From Artocarpus heterophyllus (Eukaryota; Streptophyta; Magnoliopsida; Rosales; Moraceae), in the NCBI GenBank assembly GCA_025403435.1, contig CM046350.1:16961274-17025273 (forward strand): a stretch of DNA of 64,000 nt, written 5' to 3'. Positions 11,273 through 22,941 of the stretch are shown one piece after another; the stretch's first letter is position 1; each line of letters begins with the position of its first letter. The notes under the pieces are model-generated. The model did no database searches. It saw only the letters and a program-made list of their open reading frames with translations, and had not been told where the DNA came from. The position numbers and the translations under genes are program-made.

Positions 11273-12764
11273 AATCAAACTATTATTAACAGTGAAGGCT
11301 CAACTTTATATATAAACGTTGAGGTCAAAAGACGGGACATAATTTGAACGAATAAAAAACTGTGTTTTCTCAAAGATATCCTCTTTACAGCTTACCTTTT
11401 GCTTAAGTTTTGTTGGGTTGATTTTATTGGTTTGCAAGCATTTCTTTCATTCTTTTTTTAATAAAATTTTCCCTTATTAAAAGAACAAAAACAAAGAACT
11501 GCAACGAAAGCATGAAGCGAATAAATATATGGGTAGATTTGTTGATTAAAATAGAAAAGTTTGGAATTTTAAATCATAAAACTTTTAAGTAATAAGTAAA
11601 GTCTTAAGTCATTCAACGTCTTACACGTTTAAAATTTAGAAGTTATCATGATAATTTTTTTGGAATAAACAATGATTTTAAAGATTAAATGATTAACCCA
11701 TTTAGTTTATGCCAATCTATTTGGGATCCATCACCTAGCTAGTAGAGCAAACATCGTTTGGCCTAGGGCCCTCCGTCGCTGGCAATTTTAGAGACTGTTA
11801 AATAATGAAGTGCATTGTTCTGCATCTATGTTTTTTCTGCATTTTACCTCCTAATTCTGCTTTTTTTTTTTTTTTTTTTGGTATTTTCTGTATTGCACCC
11901 TGCATTATCAACCAACGGATTTCATGTGGTTTGTCTTTTTTTTTTTTTCCCCTCATTGGTTTGGATGTCGTCTAGGCCAAAAACCGAATATTCAATTAAA
12001 ATTAGTGAAAACCATTGATTGATGTTGATAAATCATTTGATTGGATTTTTTTAAAGAATCACTTATCTTTAAAATCATAAATAAGTTAACAAAGTCAATT
12101 TTTTACAAAGTCATTTTTTTTAAAATCTTTTAAGTTAACAATATCAGAAATATATATTTACAAGCGAGCAATCCTATTTAATCCATGGGCCGTTGTTATA
12201 ACCTTACTGTAATAATATAGCAGCACCTAGTCGAAGTAGTATACTCTATATTAGATTGAGACCTATAACTTTGTGAGTAACGAGGTCATAATACCATGGG
12301 GATAAAAATGATTTTTTTTTTTGCTATATGCTTTAAAGAGGGTGGTAAATTTTACACGTATCGTAGAATTAGACTTGAAATTATGTCCCGCCTTTAAATC
12401 CAAGTGCAATAAATCATAATTTCCCTTTGCCATGATTTTTATATTTTAAGTGCTAATGAAATAAGTCTTTGATCATTTTCTTTCCGTGTTTATTGGAATT
12501 ACCTATCAGAAATAGTTAAACAAGAAACTCGTGACTATATAACCAAATAGGAGACTATAGTTGTATTAGCATAGATATAATATTCCAAACAGGGGTACAG
12601 GGTGCACACTTGGGCATTTTCGCAACCATCAACGACAATAGTGTATGACAAAGCAAAATTTATGTAAGAACAAAAATATCATAAGAGCTAGTATAGTTAA
12701 AGCTTGACGAAGCGGATCGAAATGATCCATTTGTAGCCTTGGATGATTATTTATCTCGACTGAA
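11273..12764. other. noncoding spacer between A flank and D relic
   Basis: AT-rich, with homopolymer T runs (11863-11879, 11937-11949). From about 12600 it resembles the region 3' of gene B (14210-14370), so it is the former 3' flank of D. No gene seen. Confidence 0.55.
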
Positions 12765-12940
12765 GCCCTGGATGGCAATGCCACAAAGACCTCCTTTGGA
12801 GCCGCTGCCTCACAAAATCCTCAAATTATACCCGTTCTCAACCCAGTCTTATCCCCATCAATTCTTCACCAACCTGTAATTTGTGCCATCTTTGGCCATT
12901 CCATAACCAACGGCAAGCACACTGATGTTGCCAAAAATGT
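12765..12940 (-). pseudogene. D1: C-terminal relic of a cysteine protease exon 2
   Basis: In antisense it reads a decayed papain C-terminus: [12 protein letters not shown], then KN, a stop, WG, a stop, DW, then ENGYNLRIL, a stop and GGLCGIAI. Three in-frame stops are visible. The position of the catalytic His (NHG in B) reads NIS here, and the whole 5' part of the gene is missing. The closest relative in the window is gene B, which also shares its 3' flank. It cannot encode a protease. Confidence 0.85.
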
Positions 12941-14400
12941 TTCTCTTAAACGCAGATGTTTGCAATATAGAAAGGTTATCATACCTATAGTAAGGTGAAA
13001 AATTTGTAACTCGGAAGATTAATAAACATAAACGTTCAAAAACGCAAGCAGTTTTTCAAAACAAAGCTTAAAATAACATAAATTTTTGTGATTTTTTTGA
13101 TTTAAAATTCTAAACATAGAATTAAAATGGTGAAGCTTTGAGAATCCCTTGTACGTTTCATAGTTAATATAGAATTTTAACTCTAAATAATATTTATCTA
13201 AAGCATTTGATTTATTCTATTTTTTCTCATTAATAACAAGTCCTTTTACTATTTCTATAAGTCAACTTAAAGCGACAATATAGCAAGCTATAATGCAGTA
13301 AGGGTTTTTTTTTAATAAAAACTAGCAAAAATAATTATCTTTCACTAATTATTTTATGCACTAATTATGAAAATTTTAACCGCTATCACTACAATTATAA
13401 TCAACATAAGTTTGAGATGAAAAAGATAATAACAAAACAAAATTAATATATTTTAATAGAATAAATTATTGCATTAATTTCGACAATACCTCAACTTATT
13501 AAATGGTTTGAGAATACTTTATATCATTCTTTGTCGACAATAAATCAAGCATTACAAAACAATATCTTGGGTAGATACTGATATTGCTATCAGACACTGG
13601 TCGGTATCATGGTAATACCAATCGATATCTTAAGGGTGTATTTGGTATTCTAAATATAATGTGATTATGTAGTTACAGTAATCTTTTAAATATTTTTCTA
13701 TGACATAAGTCAATCCAAATCTTAATTTTGTAATATTTGTATCAAGAGCCGACATCGAAGTGTACTTTGTTAGGCAAGTCTTAAACTGTAATTGGGCCAG
13801 CCGTTTGGACCAACAGTATCAATTAGAGTCTTCTTTCTTTCCAAGGTTTGAAGTTCAAACTCCAAGAAAAACAAATGGATGTATTTTGTTAGATTGAGCC
13901 TAGCACGAAAGAGGGGCCGGGCCTTTTGGACCAACAGTGCCAATTATTATTATTATTATTATTATTATTATTGCTGCTGTTGCTTCAAAATGGGATCACC
14001 TGAAATAAGTCTTGTTCCTTAAACCGAATTGGCGATCATTTTTTTTTGGGGGATAAATAACTAGCACTTTAGTCCTTTCGATTAGACTTGTAGTTACTTT
14101 ACTAGTTCACCTTAATTGTTTTAATTGTTCACATAAATCACAAGAAATAGTCCAACATGAAAAATAACAAAATAGTTTAGTTGTAGATGATATCTCATTT
14201 TTAAAATAGCCATACAGGGGTAAAACTTGGCATTTTCGCAGCCAAAAACCATCATTCAACAGTACATAACAAAAGCATAATTATAATGTAAAAACAACAG
14301 TATTATGAGGAACATAAGCTGCAAGTTAACGCTAGGTGAAGTGGATTGAGAAGATCCATCCACCAAATATATGGCATTTAAATATCTATATATAATATTG
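12941..14400. other. noncoding spacer between D relic and B1
   Basis: No gene seen. It holds a pair of imperfect direct repeats (TTTGGACCAACAGT near 13803 and 13930), an (ATT)n microsatellite at 13944-13972, and a GGTTTGAAGTTCAAACTCC stretch near 13844 that vaguely recalls a tRNA-type B box. Copy 4 retains this stretch up to the equivalent of about 14099. Confidence 0.5.
13944..13972. repeat. (ATT)n microsatellite
   Basis: Pure ATT run whose length differs in all copies: unit 2 about 31274-31298, unit 3 about 48505-48520, and copy 4 about 62866-62906 followed by (TTG)n. Confidence 0.9.
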
Positions 14401-15737
14401 TTACTCAATTGTTGGATATGAAGCACTTTTGGCAATGCCACACATGCCTCCTTCAGTGCCACTGTCTCTCAGAATCCTTAAATAGCCATTCTCACCCCAG
14501 TCCTGTCCCCATGAATTCTTCACCAACCAGTAATTCGTGCTGCCTTCAGCAGTTCCATACCCAACAACAAGAACCCCATGGTTGAGATTAGTCCCACAAT
14601 TGTCTGATAAGACCCCTCCAGAGTAGAGTTGGAAATTAGTTGCATCGACAGCGACAGAAACTGGTTGTTTGGACACTGCTTGCAGTAACGCCTCCTCGCT
14701 ATTCGCAGGCACATCTTCAAAGCCAGTGATCTGGGCAGCCGAGTTGTCTGCATCCTCACTAGCTTGGCAAGCTCCCCCATCAGTTCCCTGATATGGGTAA
14801 TCTTCTTCACTGCTTATGCCTTTGTTTTGTATAATGTACTTAAAGGCGTTGTCCATGAAACCACCATTGCAACCATTATTGCCATTGGTGGAGCAATCTA
14901 CAAGTTGTTGTTCTGACAGCGAGACCAATTTGCCAGTTTTGATTTGTGTTATTCCCTCCACAGCTCCCACTGCTGAGAATGCCCAGCAACATCCTACAAA
15001 CAAAAATGATTGTAACATTATTATTATTATTATTATTTTTTCCGATTCTATGAAAATTTATATTAAATTGGGATGTTTGATGAACTAAGACTAGAATTTA
15101 CATTCCAAAACTTTTTTCTCAGCCGTTAATTAGTAATATGTTGTTGCAAACAATGTTTAGAACTCGCAAAATGTTCCGCTCTTTACCATATTATTTAACT
15201 TAATATCATAACACGTAGATTCTTTTAAGAACCTTAAATTGAGACCATGCATGAAAAATACCAAAGTACGGTGTTTTCCTTACCACATTGACCTTGTTGT
15301 TTTACATTAGTGACGGCTCCTTTCTTCGACCAGTCGATCGTAGGTGGAATATCAGTAACATTACCGTACTTGAAACTCTTAATTCCACCGGATGGCTTGT
15401 TTGAGATGGTAGGCATCTTCAATCCTGTAAAATTTCCAAGGAACTCTTCTTGCGTCAAGTCTGCGAACTTGTTCATGCTCAACTTGTAACTGCGGCTCCC
15501 TTCTTTGTTGAATTGTTCGATGAACTTTATGTTGTCCTCAAATATCTTAAAACGCTTTTCCTTTTCTGCATCATTCGCATAAGTGCGTCCGTACTGAAGC
15601 ATCCATTGCTCGTGCTTCTCAGTGAGAGACGGCGCTTCATGCAATGAACGCGATGTAGTTTTAGATGCCCAAGTCCCCAGAATCACGAACACAACAACCA
15701 TAAGGGTGCTAATTTCACGTGTTGATGAGCCGGCCAT
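14401..15737 (-). CDS. B1: papain-family (C1A) cysteine protease, SAG39-like
   Basis: Exons 15284-15737 and 14401-14993, with a 290-bp GT-AG intron, give 1047 nt and 348 aa. The splice restores CGCCWAF. Residues 1-25 are a signal peptide, 42-100 an I29 prodomain with an exact ERFNIN spacing (Glu, Arg, Phe, Asn, Ile, Asn) and NKFADLT, and the mature enzyme starts near 130 (PPTIDW). The catalytic set is Gln148, Cys154, His290 (NHGV) and Asn311 (KNSWG). GCNGG and the other papain-fold cysteines are present. The start is the only ATG that gives a signal peptide. B1 and B2 differ by one residue in the signal region (Lys26 in B1, Gln in B2 and B3). It is expected to be a zymogen routed to the vacuole or apoplast. 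Closely related to A but with a much shorter intron. Confidence 0.93.
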
Positions 15738-15832
15738 TGTAATCTCCAGCTTAATTGGACCGATCTCTAATGATCACAATTAAGTAAACTTTAAGTGATG
15801 ATGAGGTGCGTTGAAGAACCTTGCATTCTTCC

Positions 15833-15842
15833 ATATATATAT
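15833..15842 (-). promoter_or_regulatory. TATA box of B1
   Basis: ATATATATAT about 96-105 bp upstream of the B1 ATG; the same element and distance are seen in B2 (33156-33165) and B3 (50374-50383). Confidence 0.6.
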
Positions 15843-15892
15843 GCATCCAAAATGTGGTGCAAATCTTAGAAGGATGAAACTTGTTGTGCATA

Positions 15893-16888
15893 AATTTCGG
15901 AGCTATACCCCACAAAGATTGAATTATTAGTCCATCTGAAAAAGAAGTATTATATTTGTTTTCCTTGGCGTGCATGGCAGGCAGAGTAAAATGCGGTTCG
16001 GCTAGTATACTTTCTAGCTGTGTTCATATAGATCGTAAACCATACGACGAATAAAGTAGTGCTAACAAGTAATATATTTAACCTCTATACTTGGCGTCAA
16101 TTTGTGATGGTTTTGCATGTTGATCATGTTCGGAGTTAATATACGAATAGGATTAGTTGCTCGAGTTCATGCGTGAATTATGCTGACGGCATTAAGTACT
16201 ATTGGTTTTCCCTTTCGTCTGTCATTTTGCTCCATGCATTCAGACTTTTCCTGACTAACCAAAAACGCTTTTCTACTGTAAATAACAAGATTTATATCAA
16301 ATGAAGAAATAAATGTGTAATCAACTTTCCACAATAATGTGACGTCCTCCACATTCTACAGCAATGGTTTTTTTATGGGTAACTTTCCACGTCTCTTGTT
16401 ATATACATATATATATGTTAATCTTGTCTACTGCGTTGCATGCCAATTGTTCAATAATCAAATTTTTGCGTTGATCATATATTCACGGTATTTACTAATT
16501 TTTACCGGTGGTCAACGCCAATTTAGCTGGCTTTCATATTCCACAAAACATTTCCACAGATTTTTTTTTTCATTTTTAAGCTTGAATTTTGCGTTTTAAA
16601 AAATCATAGCTTATATTTTGAATTCAATCACATTTCTGTTCTTTACATTTTAAATTCATATTAAATCCTTACTTTTTTTTTTGAAGGTTGGGATTTACTA
16701 TGAAAAATATCTTGGCGTATTTCACGTTTTAGAAATTTTTATTATTTTGTTATTTTTTTCAATTTTTCTTTCAGTAGTATTTGGTAGTTTGTAGTCAAAA
16801 GTAAACCTTAACAAAAAGAAATGTAAGAATTGTGCATAAATTTAAAATCTAAAGCGTATAAATATATCATAATCTGCAGGGTAAGAAC
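15893..16888. repeat. B1 promoter flank (module 1, B version)
   Basis: Paralogous to 9960-11029. It carries the same inverted GCGTTGA/TCAACGC pair and the TGGTCAACGCC W-box context. The similarity ends at GGTAAGAAC (16888), where the block with gene C begins. Confidence 0.75.
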
Positions 16889-18216
16889 TTTTTTTTTTTT
16901 GATAATGCAGAATATAAAAATGAAAAAGAAAAACCTTCAAGAAAAAAGAAGTAAAAAAATGTTGTCTAGTATTGTGTCACTTTTTTATAGGCCATACATC
17001 CCAAGAAGGTTTGCCCTCTTTGCTGTCCCACAGGTATCAGACAATGACACATCATCTCCCCTTAAACATAGACTAACGGTGTTGACTTTGCCATAAATTC
17101 TCGGGTAAATTACATTAACCTTGACCCATCTCGTACGCCTTGTTGGCCACCTTGGCTTTAATAGTGACCACAACCTAAAAGTTTTTGTTGAAAAAATTTG
17201 GAAAACAATTTTTTCCCATAACTTAAAAAAATAAAAAATAAAAGGGTCATTAAATATGTCTTCAAACAAAGTTTTCTTGTTTTTTATTTAAAAATACAAA
17301 CGGTTGTTTAAATAAACGATACAAAACGAGCCATTATCTGTGGCTTCTCTTTCTTTTGTGAGTTGTATTATACTATTATGAGACTAGTGGCTTGTTTACA
17401 TACTGATTACCCATTACATGTAGTTTGTTTCTACGTGTTTCTAAACAGTTAGGACTGAAAAATAAAGACCAAAAGCTAGTCTACCTCTGGCTCTGAAGAT
17501 CGTACTAGGACTAAAGATTCAGTCTAGCTCCAGGGTCACCGGACTGGGTTGTGAGGTTAACTGGACCAGATTTATAGGGGGAAGAATAGAATTCCAACTC
17601 TCACCTCCATTGGTCAATTCTAAGGCGGAACTTTTCCGATGCTTTTCGACAACTTTTCTTAGTTGTAAACAGTGTTAAAATTTTTTATTTGGTCTAAGCT
17701 TTCTTATAAAGGTTTTAAAGTTATGTTTAATGCACTTTAATAAACATTTGCATAACGCAACATAATGACCTAAATTAGTTGCGAATTCTTTAATAGGGTA
17801 CTTGGAAATGTAGTTAGATCAAAATTTTTGATTTAAGCAACTTTTAATTCAAATTTTGTGATTGAAAATAGTATACCAAAAGATTACCAGCACTATATTT
17901 TGTAGTTTCAACTCTGTTCTCAAACTCAAACAATTAATATATTTGAACACTGCCTGAGTACTAAGTACTGTAGTTTTGGTTGCTGTGACGAAAGCCTAAA
18001 AGTGTACAAGTATGAACAAATTTTCAAAAAGAAAAAGAGAACAAAAAAAGTGTATGTGAACGAAGGCTCGATTGGTGGGTGAAAATTGGAAGCAGTTACA
18101 TTGATTCTAAACCATAAAATAAGCATATTCGCTTACAAGAACAACACGTTCCTCTCCTTTAGGAGGTTATTAATCATCAACAAAACCTAATAAATAAAAA
18201 ACATAAAATTCCCTAC
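16889..18216. other. noncoding DNA between B1 flank and C1 3' end
   Basis: No gene recognised. A 94-codon minus-strand frame at 16985-17269 has no recognisable motif. The block 17395-17640 is less AT-rich and may be an old transposon fragment, but I see no ends. Confidence 0.5.
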
Positions 18217-18331
18217 GAGCATATTTGACACACCGTAATCTATTGCATTGTATTGTATTGTATTATGTTATATACAAAAAATACAAAGTAATACAATACA
18301 ATACAATACAATACGGTGTGTAAAATAAGCC
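18217..18331. repeat. MITE-like hairpin just 3' of gene C
   Basis: The arms CACACCGTA...ATTGTATTGTATTG and CAATACAATACAATACGGTGTG face each other, and the outer bases GAGCATATTT and AAAATAAGCC extend the pairing imperfectly. It begins about 34 bp past the C1 stop. Copies in units 2 and 3 (35539-35653, 52768-52880) have mutations in either arm. No clean target-site duplication was found. Confidence 0.6.
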
Positions 18332-18364
18332 ATAAAATGCTAAAATTTTATAATGATAGAAAAT

Positions 18365-20149
18365 TTAGGCTGTTGGATAGGAAGCATACATGGCAATACC
18401 ACAACGACCTTGTGGGAAACCGGAGTTTCTCTTGAGTCTCATGTAACCATTCTCACCCCATTTGGTACCCCATGAGTTCTTAATTAGCCAGTACTTTTTA
18501 CCGTCTTCAGATGTGCCGTAGCCAACGATCGCAACGACATGGTCCAAAGAAGTGCCACAATTTCCAGAGAAGACACCACTAGAGTAGAGCCGAAACTCTT
18601 TTCCTGATGAATTGAGGAAAGCCACGACTGGTTGTTTGGACACGGCGTTCATTAAGGCGTCCTCATTGTTTTCGAGCACGACTTCGTAGCCGCTGATCTT
18701 GGCAGCATGTTGGGATGCCTTATTCATGTTACAAGATCCGTCCGTTCCTGTGTACGGGTAATTTGATGCGCTGGTTATGCCTCCGTTTTCTTCTATATAT
18801 GCAAAAGCGTCGTCCTGGTTTCCGCCTTTGCAGCCTTGAGTGTTTGGGCCGTTGGTGACACAATCCAAGAGTTCTTGCTCCGACAGTGAGGGCAAGTTGC
18901 CAGTTTTGATCTTGGTAAGGCCCTCCACGGCTGCCACTGTTGCAAATGCCCAGCAAGATCCCGCACATTTTTTTTTTGGGTAAAGTTATATATATATAAT
19001 GTATATAAGAATTTATTTACTAAAGAAACTTCATATTTGTTTAGTGGAACTTTATTTGGTATATTTATTATTAGCTTATCCAGTTACAAATTTACGTGCT
19101 TCTATATATAGAGTATTATGCGGTTACATAGGGTGACTTATCCACATGTAAAGACACAAAAACAAAGCAGTGCCAAGAGCACGACATTTCTACGTGGCGA
19201 AATTGCAGAGAACGACTATTTTAGCATGCAAAAATGAAATGATAAAATTGGCGAAGATATTTATTTCATGACCTCGTTATTGTTCTGAAATTGCTATTCA
19301 ATACAATATTTTAAATATCTTAGAAATCACGTCTCATAGTAATTATTTTTATGACATCATGTTTTGTACTATATAAATTATATGGTACTTATTTTAATGA
19401 TTTCATTTTATGATATATATAGAATATTTACAAACTAAAATAAAATTTTAATTCAATAAATATAGTTAGACTATTTGTCTTATTATCTGGAGCCCAAATT
19501 TTCACACACATGTAGTCTCGTAACGGTTATAGTTGCAGCTACGATGAGTCTGGAATTTTATATATAAGACATCACCAACATAACTTCACTTACGATTTGT
19601 TGCTTCTGGTATTAATGTCACTCTCAGGAAACATGGCATCATTTAATTTTGCAAACGTATAGAGGTAATAAAATTGAAACAATATGTTGCTTTCGGTGAT
19701 TATTATCTCCTTACCACATAGGCCTTGTTCTAAAACTTTATTGACAGCTCCTTTTGCCCTCCAGTCGATGCTAGATGGAGCATTACCAGTTAGGGTTTCA
19801 TATTGAACTTTGGCTGGTCTTGAACGGTTGGACAATATTAATCCACCGGTACGATAACGAACAAATTCTTCATCTGTCAAGTCAGCAAATCGATTATTTA
19901 TGGTCAAATTGAAAGATTTATTCGCTTGTTGGTTGAAATTGTTTACGTAATCCAGATTATCGCTAAATATCTTAAGGCGCTCTTCCTTCTCTGCATTGTC
20001 CTTGTAGACGCGTCCATGATGAGCCATCCACTGTTCGTGTTCTCGAACAGAAGCTTCACTTGGCAGTCTCCGGCATTGGGCTTGAGTCGCCCATATCCCT
20101 GGAACTAAAAGTACCAGAAAATTGTTTTCCCTTCGAGTGCTGGGGCCAT
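18365..20149 (-). pseudogene. C1: cysteine protease gene with signal-peptide frameshift and lost splice acceptor
   Basis: Exon 1 is 19715-20149 and exon 2 is 18365-18960. Two lesions are direct. An A run of four (20118-20121), where C3 has five, shifts the frame in the signal peptide and gives a stop 14 codons after the ATG. The bases before exon 2 read GCGG where C2 has GCAG, so the AG acceptor is gone. Exon 2 itself stays open with the C1A motifs GSCWAFA, GCKGG, LDHVV and KNSWG. A residual frame from an internal ATG at 20027 lacks the signal peptide. The remaining sequence closely matches C3, so decay is recent. Confidence 0.88.
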
Positions 20150-20298
20150 TGTTTTAGTGTATTTACCTGTCAAATGGCAAGGAATTATGATTGACTTTCT
20201 GGGCTAGCTATTGTATCATTTGTTTTTGACTATATTCCAGGTATGTAAGTTGCTCTAGATATATTGTACATATTGATTGGCTTTGGAGATATCAATGG

Positions 20299-20306
20299 TA
20301 TATATA
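20299..20306 (-). promoter_or_regulatory. TATA box of the C1 locus
   Basis: TATATATA about 150 bp upstream of the C1 ATG, retained although the gene is broken; identical in C2 (37623-37630) and C3 (54847-54854). Confidence 0.5.
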
Positions 20307-20589
20307 GAAATTTGCTTTGACAAATATTTGTGGTGAGGCATCTTTGTAGAAATTGCTGGGAGTGAAGAAAATATAGGAACGTGTATGGTAATAACTAGTG
20401 GTCCGTGCTTGACTGGTAACCCCAAATCAAGGCAATTGCTTAAGACCCCTACAAGCCAATGCCCCCTTATTACTAGGAGACTCGTAACTAATTATCCATG
20501 TAAGCCTCAAATTATGGACATTATTATTAATCGTATTAATTACTTCTTCTCAGAAGTAAATTATATCAGGCCTTATCTTGGCCTAAACT

Positions 20590-20930
20590 TTTTTTTAGGA
20601 GAAACTGAAATTTTATTACACAAATGAAATATCAGCAATTACATAAGAGCCAATAAAACTAGGCAAAACACCTATTCAAACAAAGTCAGCAAATAAAAAC
20701 ATGCATAATTAGCTAGAGAGGGGGCTACTGAATTTCCTTTACGAGACAGGTAGCAGACAGAGCCACTGTTCGCATAAGACTTAGTTCTAGAATGTTATCT
20801 TCTACAACCGAAGCTTCTGGACATTGAGCCTTAAAACGACTAAATTTGCCATGAATCCGAACAGCAGCAGCTCCAAGTGCACGCCACATATCATCACGGA
20901 TACATATACCAATACCTAATACTTTTTACA
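20590..20930 (-). pseudogene. 3' fragment of an RNase H-like (RVT_3) retroelement or retrogene
   Basis: In antisense, 20725-20922 is an open stretch of 65 codons beginning VLGIGICIRDDMWRALG and ending at TAG. GIGICIRD followed by a small Ala/Val-rich strand resembles the start of the plant RVT_3 (RNase H-like) domain found in non-LTR elements. It is followed by a 3' UTR-like stretch with AATAAA (antisense of about 20610) and a short A run (20590-20597), as expected of a retroposed 3' end. The upstream part is missing. The family call rests on one motif and could be wrong. Confidence 0.45.
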
Positions 20931-21171
20931 GGAAGATAAATCTCATGAAAACAAGACTAACATAATACTAAAGACGTTTAGTTTTTCATAAATTTTTTTT
21001 TCTGCCATTTAACTTCTCCAAAATTTCTCGCGGCTGATTTTTTTTCCCACCATATATTCTAATTCTTCTCTCAATAACTTTTCACTTAAAACAAAAAAAT
21101 AAAAGAAAAAAAAAAACTCCTGATTATTGTTGTTAAAACATAACATGCGCATTTAATTTTTCATTGCTACG

Positions 21172-21415
21172 ACTAGACAATTTCTTTTCAACTTCATTCT
21201 GCTAGACTTTTTGTTAAAAGAGTTTAGAAAGAGGAAAATAGTCAATGTCATTTGAGAATATTCTGTTATTCATCCAGAGAATGATAAAGTTAGTAAGAGG
21301 AGTATATAAACATATACTGTTTAAGATTCCATAATTATTATTGATTTATTGATTGTTCTCATAATCAAAATCAACGTGAAATTAAGTAGTAATATTGATT
21401 CCTCATAGTAAAAAA
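21172..21415. repeat. flank module 2 (C side)
   Basis: Paralogous to 11026-11272. Together with module 1 it brackets the 16889-21171 block that carries gene C. Confidence 0.7.
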
Positions 21416-21471
21416 GTTTTGTAAAAATCAGTATTGAGTATTTCGATATGTTATGAACATGAAAAATTAAG

Positions 21472-21473
<2 letters not shown>

Positions 21474-21514
<41 letters not shown>

Positions 21515-21790
21515 GTTTGACATGTTTATCTAAGTGACTTGAACACATTTTATGTATCAAAAAGTGATTTGGCATGAAGGATTTGAGTTAGAATCAAACT
21601 CGGCCGCGGGAGGGAAAACCGGCCTCCACCAATCTTGGAGGTAGTTTGGTAGACCGTCCCTTTGGAGGCCGGTCGACTGGATGGTGACAGCCAGTGGCTA
21701 CTACCTTCCTCCGAGCTCTCTAAGGGCTCCCGACTTGCCCTGTCCAGTTCCTTGCTACTTTAAGACCTAAAACTCCTTCCAAAACCCTTT
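21474..21790 (-). repeat. GC-rich retroposon-like segment with T/A homopolymer end
   Basis: A run of 37 T at 21474-21510 (a poly-A tail if read on the minus strand) is followed by a segment whose part 21600-21770 is markedly GC-rich against its surroundings. It holds a perfect 10-bp inverted repeat, CCGGCCTCCA (21619) and TGGAGGCCGG (21663). The tail is 14 T in unit 2 and 16 T in unit 3. No coding sequence or target-site duplication recognised. A SINE-like or processed transcript is possible. Confidence 0.4.
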
Positions 21791-22936
21791 TTTGAATGCT
21801 TTGAAAACCTTGTGAGATTAAATTTTCCATAAACTTGTTTATACAAAGAGGCATACTAATGATAAATTTATACATAATGTTTCCTTAGGAATTCATTTAT
21901 GTCCTTATTGATTGTTTGCTGGGTTATTAGAAAACTGTTAAGGTTGGACAAGCTTACGTCTTGCGTATAGAGCTTGTGAAGCTTAGAGTTGTCCATGGAT
22001 GTTATTGAGGAAGATGTACGATTTCTAATCCCTTTAGTTGGCAGCCATGTTTTAAGTTATGATTTAATTGTTTTGGCCAAGCTATATTAATTGAGATGAG
22101 GGTGTTCCCAACAAGTTATCTAAGAAATACATTTTTCCTTATTGCTGTGAGTTTGCAAAAAGTATACGACATGTAAATATAATTAATTTTATATTTGACA
22201 AATGAATTTGAAAATTATAATCTATCCTTAGAATAAGAAATTCTGAGTATATTGGGGTATACAAACACCATCGAGTATATAGATGGCTCCGAGTTTGAGA
22301 AGAATTAGAGTGTTGGATCTGAGTTTGAGAAGAATTTGGGTGTTGGATCAAGAATTCCTTTTTCTTTTTTTTGCTGATTTTAGAATTTTTTAAAGGTTTG
22401 AAATTTTTAGTTTTCTTATAAAGGTTATTTTTGGTATTGAAGTCAAAATATAACATTTTCCTACACAAGGTATAAATTTTGTGCATAAAATGTAATTTTA
22501 GGTATATATTTGATCAGATTGGAAACCAAAGGTATATGTTTTGAATAAACCTAAAATTTAAAGTATAAAAAAAAATACCCACTTAAAAAAAGCTCAAACT
22601 TTTAAAACATTTACAATTTAAGTTTTTCCATGAAATTTTGTCAAAATTCACATTGCTTTAAGCACACACCGTTTGTTAAGGTAAAATTCAAAACCTAACA
22701 TGAAAATCCACTGACTCAAACCATAATTTGTTGCCTTTAGGCATTGAAAAATGAATATTTCTAATGATATTTTAGAAGTATTGATATGGAAACAAGGGTG
22801 CATTCCACAAAAAAAATGGAGGGTGTCATATCTTTATCGCTGAATATCTAAAAATTTCCATATAAATATCTATAAATATTAATATTTTGATGAAAATATC
22901 GATTTTTATAAAACTTATAGGGACAAATTATCGAAA
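21791..22936. other. noncoding distal part of unit 1
   Basis: AT-rich, with short direct repeats (GAGTTTGAGAAGAATT near 22290 and 22321). No gene seen. The downstream part has many TATCGATAT-like words, probably an old repeat. Confidence 0.5.
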
Positions 22937-22941
22937 TATAT

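Noticed and set aside
13840..13870. tRNA gene or SINE B box (GGTTTGAAGTTCAAACTCC)
   Set aside because: No A box, no cloverleaf and no clear tail or target duplication; kept only as a remark.
16985..17269. 94-codon minus-strand frame kept in two units
   Set aside because: Units 1 and 2 are too recent for conservation to mean anything; the unit 3 copy is broken and no motif is seen.
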